35,457 nucleotides of DNA from assembly GCA_949070545.1 (NCBI GenBank), contig CARTQV010000002.1:1-35457 (forward strand), read 5' to 3'. The position numbers and the translations under genes are program-made. This DNA is from an uncultured Candidatus Saccharibacteria bacterium. Its GTDB lineage: Bacteria > Patescibacteriota > Saccharimonadia > Saccharimonadales > Saccharimonadaceae. Under the pieces are notes generated by a model. It was not told the origin of the DNA and did not search any database. It saw nothing but the letters and a program-made list of their open reading frames with translations. Below are positions 7,505 through 14,124 of this stretch, in pieces; within the stretch, counting starts at the first letter, position 1, and the number at the start of each line of letters is the position of its first letter.

Positions 7505-7927
7505 ATGAAGGAAACAGAACTAAAAACAGAGAAAGAACCGAAGTTAAAGCTGAAAGCGACTTGGAAGGAGATTAGCCGGAAACAGAAGGGCCTAATGTTT
7601 CCGATGATTGCACTTTTGGTGTTAGCGGCGATTTTTTTGGTGGTAAGTCTTGTGACATTGCGACCGCAAGGGACGGTGGTAATTGTGGGATATGGTGATG
7701 TTTATGGGGAGATGACGAGGCTTTCTGGAGGTTATCGGCGTGATAGCTGGTTGAATATGTTAGCATTTCCGATTTTGGCGGTGGTTTTTGGGGTAGTGCA
7801 TAACGTGCTTGCACTTCGAGTCTATCGGAAATATGGAAAAAATATGGCGCTTTTGGTAGTCTATGCGACAATGTTGATGATTATAGGAGCGTTCACGGTT
7901 TTGCTGAGACTTTTGGGAGAATGGTAA
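7505..7927 (+). CDS. Small membrane protein, unrecognised
   Basis: 140 residues: a Lys-rich, cytoplasm-like N-terminus of about 35 residues, then hydrophobic segments at about 37-58, 92-110 and 118-137. The short loop after the first helix (residues 59-90) contains V-V-I-V-G-Y-G-D-V-Y. I do not recognise the family. It is coupled to the glycosyltransferase that follows (TAATG overlap of one base), so it may help that enzyme or its product cross the membrane (inference). ATG 7505 was chosen because the -10 lies at 7490-7495; the longer frame from 7451 would begin upstream of the promoter. Confidence 0.75.
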   Translation: MKETELKTEKEPKLKLKATWKEISRKQKGLMFPMIALLVLAAIFLVVSLVTLRPQGTVVIVGYGDVYGEMTRLSGGYRRDSWLNMLAFPILAVVFGVVHNVLALRVYRKYGKNMALLVVYATMLMIIGAFTVLLRLLGEW

Positions 7928-9546
7928 TGCAAAATAATGAGATCCCGCTAGGGAAGCGGACGAGGCTGTATCGGTTTTTGGAGATTTTGCCGGGGTTGTT
8001 GAGTTATACCGCGGTGATTGCGCTATTTGTGGTGTCATGGATTAGTCCGGTGCTCGGAGCGATTTATTTGTTGGTGATTGTAGCGATTACTTTTGTGAAG
8101 GCGGTGGCAACGGCGTTTCGGACGATTCAGGGGTATAATGTCGTCAAACAGGCAAAGAGAGTGAATTGGCGGAGGCGACTTCTGGATCTTGAAGATCCGC
8201 ATGAGGCTTTTGAGCGCTTGCATGGGCGAAGTGAGAGTAGTTATGGATTTTCGGAACATGTGCAAAATTTGAGGATGTTGTCGGTTGTGGAAGGGAATAA
8301 CGAGCCGAAACCGAAAGATGTCTATCATGCAGTAATTATGGTGGCGTATAATGAGGGGTTAGAGACATTGATCCCTTCGGTGGAGGCGGTGCGAGATACA
8401 ACTTTTCCGAATGAACAGATAATTTTTATTCTGGGATATGAGGCGCGAGGTGGTGAAGCAATGGAGGAAAATGCGCAGGCGTTGAAAAAGAAGTTTCAAG
8501 GAGTATTTAGGGACTTTCTGCTAGTGAAGCATCCAGACGGAATGAAAAATGAAGTGGTAGGAAAAGGTCCGAATCTGACGTATGCGGGAGAATTTTTGGC
8601 GAAGTATGTGGAGAAGCAAAGACTAAAGAAAGAGAATATAATCGTCACATCGCTTGACAGTGACAATCGCATGAGTGAGAAATATTTGGATTATGTGGCG
8701 TATGAGTTTTTAGTGCGGCCAGATCGGCAACATTATAGTTACCAGCCAGTGTCGCTGTTTACGAATAACATTTGGGATGCGTCGGCACCGATGAGGGTGA
8801 TTGCGATGTCGAACTCGTTTTTTAATGTGATTTCGACGATGCGGCCACATCTGTTACGTAATTTTGCATCGCATTCGCAACCACTCGCGGCACTTGAGGG
8901 GATGGATTTTTGGAGTAAACGGACGATTGTTGAGGACGGGCACCAATATTGGCGGTCGTTATTTTATTTCGAAGGGGATTATGGAGTGGTGCCGATTCGG
9001 GTGCCGATTTATCAGGATGCAGTGATTTCGGAAACCTTTTTCGGGACACTGAAGGCGCAGTTTGTGCAGCTTAGACGTTGGGACTATGGGGCGAGTGATG
9101 TGGCATTTGTGGGGGCGTATTTGTTCTCGAAAAAACGGAAGATACCGTTTTGGCAGTTGTTCCCAAAGTTTTGGCGACTTCTGGATGGGCATGTGACGCT
9201 GGCGATTATGGCGCCGATTGTGGCGTTTGGGGGTTGGGTGCCGATGTTGATGAACTTGAGCTCGCGAGGAGCGGTGGCATGGAACTTGCCGAACGTAGTG
9301 GGGGTGATTCAGACGATTGCTGCGGTCGGACTTTTCGTGACGGTTTTCGTATCGCTTAAGATGTTGCCGGAAAAACCAGAAAGATATAGTAAGCGAAGGA
9401 GGTTTGCGATGGTGTTGCAGTGGATTTTGTCTCCGGTGGTTGCGATTGTTTATCAAAGTGCGGCGGCATTTTATTCGCAGACGCGTTTGATGTTGGGGAA
9501 ATATATGGAGAAGTTTGATGTCACAAGAAAGGTTGTGAAGAAATAA
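7927..9546 (+). CDS. Membrane-bound family 2 glycosyltransferase (processive type)
   Basis: About 539 residues. Two N-terminal membrane helices (about 20-60), a cytosolic GT-A catalytic domain, then three or four C-terminal helices (about 400-510). Motifs: I-M-V-A-Y-N-E-G at the start of the nucleotide-sugar fold, S-L-D-S-D-N (DxD metal site), V-E-D-G-H-Q-Y-W (acceptor-side E-D) and Q-L-R-R-W-D-Y-G (Q-x-x-R-W). This is the set seen in cellulose/hyaluronan-synthase-like enzymes, which polymerise and export a polysaccharide. Start ATG 7927 overlaps the previous stop by one base and has GGGAG 7 nt upstream; ATG 7921 is also in frame. The sugar is unknown. Confidence 0.85.
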   Translation: MQNNEIPLGKRTRLYRFLEILPGLLSYTAVIALFVVSWISPVLGAIYLLVIVAITFVKAVATAFRTIQGYNVVKQAKRVNWRRRLLDLEDPHEAFERLHGRSESSYGFSEHVQNLRMLSVVEGNNEPKPKDVYHAVIMVAYNEGLETLIPSVEAVRDTTFPNEQIIFILGYEARGGEAMEENAQALKKKFQGVFRDFLLVKHPDGMKNEVVGKGPNLTYAGEFLAKYVEKQRLKKENIIVTSLDSDNRMSEKYLDYVAYEFLVRPDRQHYSYQPVSLFTNNIWDASAPMRVIAMSNSFFNVISTMRPHLLRNFASHSQPLAALEGMDFWSKRTIVEDGHQYWRSLFYFEGDYGVVPIRVPIYQDAVISETFFGTLKAQFVQLRRWDYGASDVAFVGAYLFSKKRKIPFWQLFPKFWRLLDGHVTLAIMAPIVAFGGWVPMLMNLSSRGAVAWNLPNVVGVIQTIAAVGLFVTVFVSLKMLPEKPERYSKRRRFAMVLQWILSPVVAIVYQSAAAFYSQTRLMLGKYMEKFDVTRKVVKK

Positions 9547-9610
9547 GCCTTTCTTTTCCTTCACCATTCGTGTTGACTTTTGCTAAACCATAGGTCCTTC
9601 AGTATGCAAA

Positions 9611-9638
9611 GCAAAAAGGCTGCTTATAAGAGCAGCCT
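9611..9638 (-). terminator. Terminator of the minus-strand gene at 9682
   Basis: AGGCTGCT - tataag - AGCAGCCT is a perfect 8-bp stem. On the minus strand it is followed by TTTTTG. It may also stop plus-strand transcripts from the glycosyltransferase. Confidence 0.8.
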
Positions 9639-9681
9639 CTAGTCAACTGTGCTTGCATGCAAATCTTTCATTATTTCGTTG

Positions 9682-10287
9682 TCATCTCGTCGTCATTTCC
9701 TCGATTGTGGCGACTATTTGTTTATGGTTTGAATTTGACCAACACATATGCGCGTTATACGACCATGTGTAACACCCTAATGCTATGTGATAGTAGAGTT
9801 GGTTGGCGACCATAGGGCTAGTTTCTCGCCCATTGGAATTGGTATAGAATTCATAAAAATATCGCTTTCCTACATCGTCATATGTGAATGATATGCAGAT
9901 TTGTTCAGGAACTGATACTTTTATTACATAGCGACTGTATCGTGCTATGCTTTTATCTGTTTGGCGTGCTGGGTTTTGTAGTGTGAATATGATACAATCT
10001 GGTTGTGGCATAATCTGCTGGATAGTCCATGCGCTAGATTCGCATTTCAAAATCTCGGAGAATTTGTCCAAAACAAACTTCTTTTCACCATCTGGCAGAG
10101 CATCGTTATCATCGTTCCAAAATATCCCAGCCGTTACCAGACTATTTGAGATTATGACCTTTTCGTCATTATCGTAAGCTTTGGCAGGGAAGAACCCCTT
10201 TTCGCTATCGGCGATGTATTCTGGCCCTGCAAGTCCGGTTGTTTGGTTAACGGTATACAACTTTTCGTAAGATTCTCTGATTTTCAT
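9682..10287 (-). CDS. Hypothetical soluble protein, unrecognised
   Basis: 201 residues with no signal peptide or membrane segment, moderately aromatic, ending in K-Q-I-V-A-T-I-E-E-M-T-T-R. I recognise no family. GGAGGG precedes the ATG by about 5 nt. It is transcribed from a full -35/-10 promoter (10370-10398) almost identical to that of the next minus-strand gene (10794-11768), through a leader of about 75 nt that can fold (CCATAT..GCC with GGC-ATATGG at about 10324-10353). Base use is more even and AT-richer than the G-rich neighbours, which fits recent acquisition (inference). It is placed between a glycosyltransferase and cassette C3. Confidence 0.75.
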   Translation of the reverse strand: MKIRESYEKLYTVNQTTGLAGPEYIADSEKGFFPAKAYDNDEKVIISNSLVTAGIFWNDDNDALPDGEKKFVLDKFSEILKCESSAWTIQQIMPQPDCIIFTLQNPARQTDKSIARYSRYVIKVSVPEQICISFTYDDVGKRYFYEFYTNSNGRETSPMVANQLYYHIALGCYTWSYNAHMCWSNSNHKQIVATIEEMTTR

Positions 10288-10369
10288 ACAATCCCTCCAT
10301 TCTGCAAGCTATTAAGGTGCTAACCATATGGTGCCTCGAAAAGTGGCATATGGCCAATTTCTGTATTTC

Positions 10370-10398
10370 ATTGTAGCACAGATTATCAAAAAAGTCAA
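10370..10398 (-). promoter_or_regulatory. Full sigma-70-type promoter of the 9682 gene
   Basis: On the minus strand: TTGACT, 17-bp spacer, TACAAT. The 32-bp stretch around it matches the promoter at 11869-11897 at nearly every position. Confidence 0.85.
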
Positions 10399-10437
10399 TA
10401 CTAATTATGTATATTCTGTAGTTTGGCAAATAATTTA

Positions 10438-10654
10438 CTTTGTGCGCAGCGGGAGACTTGGACTGCCGATTGCAGCCACTCTCGGCGACATAGGAAGAAA
10501 TGGAAATTATCTATCTAGCTATGTCGATACTTCAATCGAAGCTACTACCTATTTTATTTTTAGTGCCGCTAGCGCTTATCCAAGTAGCGACGGTAGTCGT
10601 CACACTGCTCGCTCCCTCCGCTGCCTAGCTAGTTAGTGTCTATAGTAGGAGGAG
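10438..10654 (+). pseudogene. Silent FISUMP tip cassette C3
   Basis: 5' box at 10438-10452 and 43-bp 3' box at 10612-10654. Reading V-R-S-G-R-L-G-L-P ... G-R-N-G-N-Y-L-S-S-Y ... Y-F-I-F-S-A-A-S-A-Y-P ... A-R-S-L-R-C-L-A-S-stop. The usual G-Y-Y-W-S-S appears as G-N-Y-L-S-S. The frame is open upstream to 10328 only by chance, and no promoter or ribosome site points into it; the promoter at 10370-10398 points the other way. Total 217 bp, the same length as C4. Confidence 0.85.
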
Positions 10655-10730
10655 AAAGCTCAAAGACTGTATGAAACGAGGAAGATGTTGAGTGCGAGTT
10701 GATTTTGGAATTTACAAAACGCTGATAGCA

Positions 10731-10755
10731 CAAACCCCGCTCTTTCGAGCGGGGT
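10731..10755 (-). terminator. Terminator of the minus-strand gene at 10794
   Basis: ACCCCGCTC - tttc - GAGCGGGGT is a perfect 9-bp stem, followed by TTTG on the minus strand. It separates that gene from cassette C3. Confidence 0.75.
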
Positions 10756-10793
10756 GGAGAGAAGATGGAATAAAACAGGTTGGCGAGGTTTGA

Positions 10794-11768
10794 TTACTTG
10801 AACACTATCTTACCGGTATGAGGCTGGTTGTCGATCACAAGATCGACTATGTCCAAAAACTCTTTGTCGTCTGGGGCGACGTAGGTGATGATACCACGAA
10901 GCCAGAAGAAAAATTTAACATTCTCATTAAGTGACCTAACGTTCAGGATGTGGCGTCGCATGACTTGGTAAGCCAGTGTGGCATCCTGAAAATGCTGGAT
11001 ATAGTTGATGACGCCGTGGAGGTGCCAGCTATAGATGACGTTGTCGGGAAGGTTTTCCTCGAGCCAACGTGCGATTTGCTCAGCAACAACGACGTCTCCG
11101 CTGTCTTTAGGTACACTGGTGTCGCCGAAAAAGTCACAGAACGCTTTTAGGGCGGTGCCATTCATCGATGTGGCGATTCCGAAATGACCGTGATCGTCTA
11201 CATAATATCTGTTCGGTGCCTCAAGATCATCTTTCGCTCTAAGTGTGAGTTTTTCCCAAATTTTTTCACGGAGGCGTGTTGGCAAACCACGGCTTGGTAA
11301 TAAGAGTAATAATATCTCACGATTGATTCCGCCTTTGTCCAAATCCTTGGCCAGAGCGTGGTAGGGCCAAAATTTCTCCTCGCCAGTCAGCCGCAGGAGT
11401 AACTCGATCATGCGATCAAGAGCTGCCTCATAGATTTTAGTCCCATGCTCTAAAACATACCAGAGTTCTTCGCTGAGTTCCTGGAGCAGTTTCGGACGAA
11501 ACTCTAAGACCGTCGCGAGATCGGGTTTTTCCGCCATGAAAATGTTGCCGCAGCTGAGCTTGGCGCATTTAGTAGCCTCTTTGTCATCTTCGTGTAGGAT
11601 GTCGCGGAGTGCCAAGCGACGCACACCGTCGCTGTTATGCTCGTCGATCCAGACGAAATAGGCGACAGAAACACTGCCACTGATCTGCATACCCTTATAG
11701 GTCTTGAAGTCGTTTTCTGAAACCTTTACGGGTCCATCTTCTCTAAATGTTAATGTTAAGTTACTCAT
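10794..11768 (-). CDS. Hypothetical soluble protein, unrecognised
   Basis: 324 residues from ATG 11768 (M-S-N-L-T-L-T-F), chosen because GGAAGGGGG lies 6-14 nt upstream; the open frame extends to 11798 but that part falls in the palindromic leader. It is mainly helical by eye, with D-R-M-I-E-L-L-L-R-L-T-G and E-I-L-L-L-L-L-P-S-R-G segments and a Trp/His-rich stretch near Y-S-W-H-L-H-G-V-I-N-Y-I. No known motif, no signal peptide, no membrane helix. It shares its promoter type with the gene at 9682. A role in stress or defence is possible but not shown. Confidence 0.75.
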   Translation of the reverse strand: MSNLTLTFREDGPVKVSENDFKTYKGMQISGSVSVAYFVWIDEHNSDGVRRLALRDILHEDDKEATKCAKLSCGNIFMAEKPDLATVLEFRPKLLQELSEELWYVLEHGTKIYEAALDRMIELLLRLTGEEKFWPYHALAKDLDKGGINREILLLLLPSRGLPTRLREKIWEKLTLRAKDDLEAPNRYYVDDHGHFGIATSMNGTALKAFCDFFGDTSVPKDSGDVVVAEQIARWLEENLPDNVIYSWHLHGVINYIQHFQDATLAYQVMRRHILNVRSLNENVKFFFWLRGIITYVAPDDKEFLDIVDLVIDNQPHTGKIVFK

Positions 11769-11783
11769 GTAAATCCCCCTTCC

Positions 11784-11861
11784 TGGGCCTAGGCCCAATA
11801 CATGTATTGGTGTTATTTTGTCAAAAACAAAATAACAGATAGTTTAGGGGAAATATCCCCA
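11784..11861 (-). promoter_or_regulatory. Palindrome-packed 5' leader of the 10794 gene
   Basis: In about 95 nt between the promoter and the ATG lie four palindromes: TGGGCCTAGGCCCA (11784-11797), CCAATACATGTATTGG (11795-11810), GTTATTTTGT with ACAAAATAAC (11812-11836) and GGGG-aaatat-CCCC (11848-11861). The first is directly next to the Shine-Dalgarno purines. Such a leader could mask the ribosome site, sense temperature or bind a protein; none of these can be decided from sequence. Confidence 0.65.
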
Positions 11862-11868
11862 TACTTCC

Positions 11869-11897
11869 ATTGTAGCATAAATTATCGAAAAAGTCAA
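11869..11897 (-). promoter_or_regulatory. Full sigma-70-type promoter of the 10794 gene
   Basis: On the minus strand: TTGACT, 17-bp spacer, TACAAT, near-identical to 10370-10398. Confidence 0.85.
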
Positions 11898-11954
11898 TAG
11901 TTTTGCGCTGAAAAGTGAAAAATGTCTAGAGTAGGCGGAGGAAGGTGCTTGTGG

Positions 11955-11960
11955 TATGAT
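11955..11960 (+). promoter_or_regulatory. Extended -10 of pyrG
   Basis: TGTGGTATGAT. The transcript would carry a leader of about 37 nt with AGGAGG at 11992-11997, unlike the leaderless genes of this window. Confidence 0.65.
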
Positions 11961-12003
11961 AAAAGCAAGAAGTGTGGGCAAAAGAAGCAAAAGGAGGTGC
12001 CCA

Positions 12004-13599
12004 ATGGTGAAAGATAAAAAAGCGAAAAAAATGCCAAAATATATTTTTGTGACTGGGGGCGTGCTTTCTGGGGTCGGAAAGGGGATTACGGCGGCGTCGA
12101 TTGGGGCGATTTTGAAAGCGAAAGAATATAAGGTTTCGATTCAGAAGTGTGACCCATATTTGAATGTCGACGCAGGATTGTTGAATCCGGTTGAGCATGG
12201 GGAATGTTTCGTGACGCATGATGGACGAGAAACGGACCTCGATTTGGGGCATTATGAGCGGTTTCTCGACTTTGAGACGAATCGGTTTTCGAGTGTGCTA
12301 TCGGGAGAGTTGTATAAGGAATTGATCGAGAAAGAGCGGAGCGGGGGGTTTCATGGGAAAACAGTGCAGATGGTGCCGCATTTTACTGACCTTGTGCAAG
12401 AGAAAATTGCGAAGGCAAGTGAAGGATCAGACATTCATATTGTGGAGATTGGAGGGACGGTTGGAGATTATGAAGGCTTGTCGTTTATTGAGGCGATTAG
12501 ACTGTTTGCAAATCGAGTGGGGCGGGAGAATTGCCTGTATGTGCATGTGGTGTATGTGCCATGGATTAATACGTCGAAGGAGCTGAAGACGAAGCCGGCG
12601 CAGAATGCTTTGAAGGATCTCAGGGGGTTCGGAATTATTCCGGATGTGGTGGTTTGTCGAACAGAGGTGCCGGCGCCACGTTCGATGTGTGAGAAGATTG
12701 CAGCGTTTTCGGGGATTCCGAGCGAGGCGGTTCTGAATTTGCCGGATATTGAAAGTGTTTATGATGTACCGTTTAATGTTTTGAAGTCAGGAGTACTGGA
12801 GATTTTGGATCGGTTTGTCGGCGCCGACAACGAGCCTGATATGGCTCGTTGGAAGGAGTTTTCGCGGCTGAGGGGGAAGAAGTGGGCGAAAACGGTGAAG
12901 ATAGGACTAGTAGCGAAGTACGTGGGGAACGATGATGCGTATATTTGTGTGACGGAGGCGTTGAAAGCCGCGGCAGCGTGGAATAAGGTGAATCTTGAGA
13001 TTGAATGGTTGGATGCGGAGAAGATTATAGAGAAAGAATTAGCGGAAGTTGATGGGATTGTGGTGCCGGGGGGATTTGGAGAGCGGGGAGCTGAGGGGAA
13101 AATCAAGGCAGCAGATTATGCGTTGGAGAATGATGTGCCGTATCTTGGGTTGTGTCTGGGAATGCAGATGGCGGTGGTGGCAGCGGCAAGGCGAGGCGGG
13201 CTGAAAAATGCTGGAAGTGAGGAATTTGGTGCGAAGGAGGGGGAGAATGTGATTTATATTATGGAGGGGCAGCGCGGAAAGGAGTCGACGGGCGGGACGA
13301 TGAGACTAGGGGATTATCCGGCGAAGCTAGTGAAGGGAAGTAAGATAGCGAAGGTGTATGGTGAGGAAAATGTGGTGGAGAGACACCGGCATCGTTATGA
13401 GGTGAATCAGGAGTTTTTGCCAGAAGTTGAGAAAGGTGGGTTGGTGGTAGCTGGAACTTCACCAGATGGGAAGTTGGTAGAATTCGTGGAGAGCCCGAAA
13501 CATAAGTTCTTCGTAGCAACACAGGCGCACCCAGAGTTCAAATCACGACCGCTGAACGTACACCCGTTGTTTATGGAGTTTGTGAAGAGTTTGAAATAA
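12004..13599 (+). CDS. pyrG: CTP synthase
   Basis: 531 residues, normal length. It converts UTP to CTP using glutamine. The N-terminal synthetase domain opens K-Y-I-F-V-T-G-G-V-L-S-G-V-G-K-G-I and carries K-C-D-P-Y-L-N-V-D-A-G and H-D-G-R-E-T-D-L-D-L-G-H-Y-E-R-F. The C-terminal class I glutamine amidotransferase has V-P-G-G-F-G-E-R-G, the nucleophile in G-L-C-L-G-M-Q, H-R-Y-E-V-N and the His-Glu pair in Q-A-H-P-E-F-K-S-R. Start ATG 12004 follows AGGAGG by 6 nt. An ATG at 11956 overlaps the -10 and is rejected. It is a single-gene unit with its own promoter. Confidence 0.97.
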   Translation: MVKDKKAKKMPKYIFVTGGVLSGVGKGITAASIGAILKAKEYKVSIQKCDPYLNVDAGLLNPVEHGECFVTHDGRETDLDLGHYERFLDFETNRFSSVLSGELYKELIEKERSGGFHGKTVQMVPHFTDLVQEKIAKASEGSDIHIVEIGGTVGDYEGLSFIEAIRLFANRVGRENCLYVHVVYVPWINTSKELKTKPAQNALKDLRGFGIIPDVVVCRTEVPAPRSMCEKIAAFSGIPSEAVLNLPDIESVYDVPFNVLKSGVLEILDRFVGADNEPDMARWKEFSRLRGKKWAKTVKIGLVAKYVGNDDAYICVTEALKAAAAWNKVNLEIEWLDAEKIIEKELAEVDGIVVPGGFGERGAEGKIKAADYALENDVPYLGLCLGMQMAVVAAARRGGLKNAGSEEFGAKEGENVIYIMEGQRGKESTGGTMRLGDYPAKLVKGSKIAKVYGEENVVERHRHRYEVNQEFLPEVEKGGLVVAGTSPDGKLVEFVESPKHKFFVATQAHPEFKSRPLNVHPLFMEFVKSLK

Positions 13600-13654
13600 A
13601 GCATATCCTTCTAGCTTAGTAGTTAAGTTTGGAGGCGCGTTTTCTTGTTCAGTT

Positions 13655-13752
13655 TTAGTTCTACTTCAGGGACGGGTTCCTCGTTCCCGTCGTCACGGGA
13701 CTTAGACCCTTATGCTCGGCCGTAGCCTCCGCACACCCTGAAGTAGAACTAA
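13655..13752. repeat. Inverted-repeat element E1 with 30-bp shared core
   Basis: 17-bp perfect arms, TTAGTTCTACTTCAGGG (13655-13671) and its complement (13736-13752), enclose 64 bp. The loop contains a small hairpin (ACGGG..CCCGT) and then a 30-bp core (13710-13739) starting TTATGCTCGGCCGTAGCC that is repeated exactly at 24268-24297. It lies between pyrG and cassette C4. There is no T-tract after the right arm, and no open frame of note. Confidence 0.85.
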
Positions 13753-13791
13753 GACTAGTGCGAAAAATGTAGGCAAGAATAGCCTCTTCCC

Positions 13792-14008
13792 CTCCTCCTA
13801 CTATAGACACTAACTAGCTAGGCAGCGGAGGGAGAGGGCGCTCCTCCAATTGCTATCATTATTAGCCGGATATACACTAAAACCAAATTCAAGGTTATCA
13901 GCAAGGTAGCCGCTGGACCAACCTGTAGATGTCCAATAGTAGCCATTCTGCCCAGCGTGGTACAAAGGCTTAGAGTAAGGGAGACTGACGTACCCGCTGC
14001 GCACAAAG
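13792..14008 (-). pseudogene. Silent FISUMP tip cassette C4
   Basis: 3' box 13792-13834, 5' box 13994-14008. Frame: V-R-S-G-Y-V-S-L-P-Y ... H-A-G-Q-N-G-Y-Y-W-T-S-T-G-W-S-S ... L-E-F-G-F-S-V-Y-P-A ... A-L-S-L-R-C-L-A-S-stop. It carries the most canonical FISUMP core of the set (G-Y-Y-W-T-S-T). Promoterless, opposite in direction to pyrG and argS, with element E1 off its 3' side. Confidence 0.87.
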
Positions 14009-14106
14009 TAAAGGGGTGCTTCGGCGATTGTATAGTTGATGGTGCTAGAAAAATAGCCCTAGGAGGAGCGTAGAGGGTGTTTTGGCGTGGGTTAGGGGGA
14101 ATGTGG

Positions 14107-14112
14107 TATAAT
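14107..14112 (+). promoter_or_regulatory. Extended -10 of argS
   Basis: TGTGGTATAAT, 12 nt before the argS ATG. The predicted leader is about 6 nt with no Shine-Dalgarno. Confidence 0.7.
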
Positions 14113-14124
14113 GGGCGGTAGAAT

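Noticed and set aside
9682..11768. Toxin-antitoxin or defence pair
   Set aside because: The two genes share promoter type and direction but are separated by cassette C3 and a terminator; neither protein shows a toxin, antitoxin or nuclease motif.
11956..12003. Earlier ATG for pyrG
   Set aside because: It lies within the -10 box; ATG 12004 has a good Shine-Dalgarno and gives the normal CTP synthase N-terminus.
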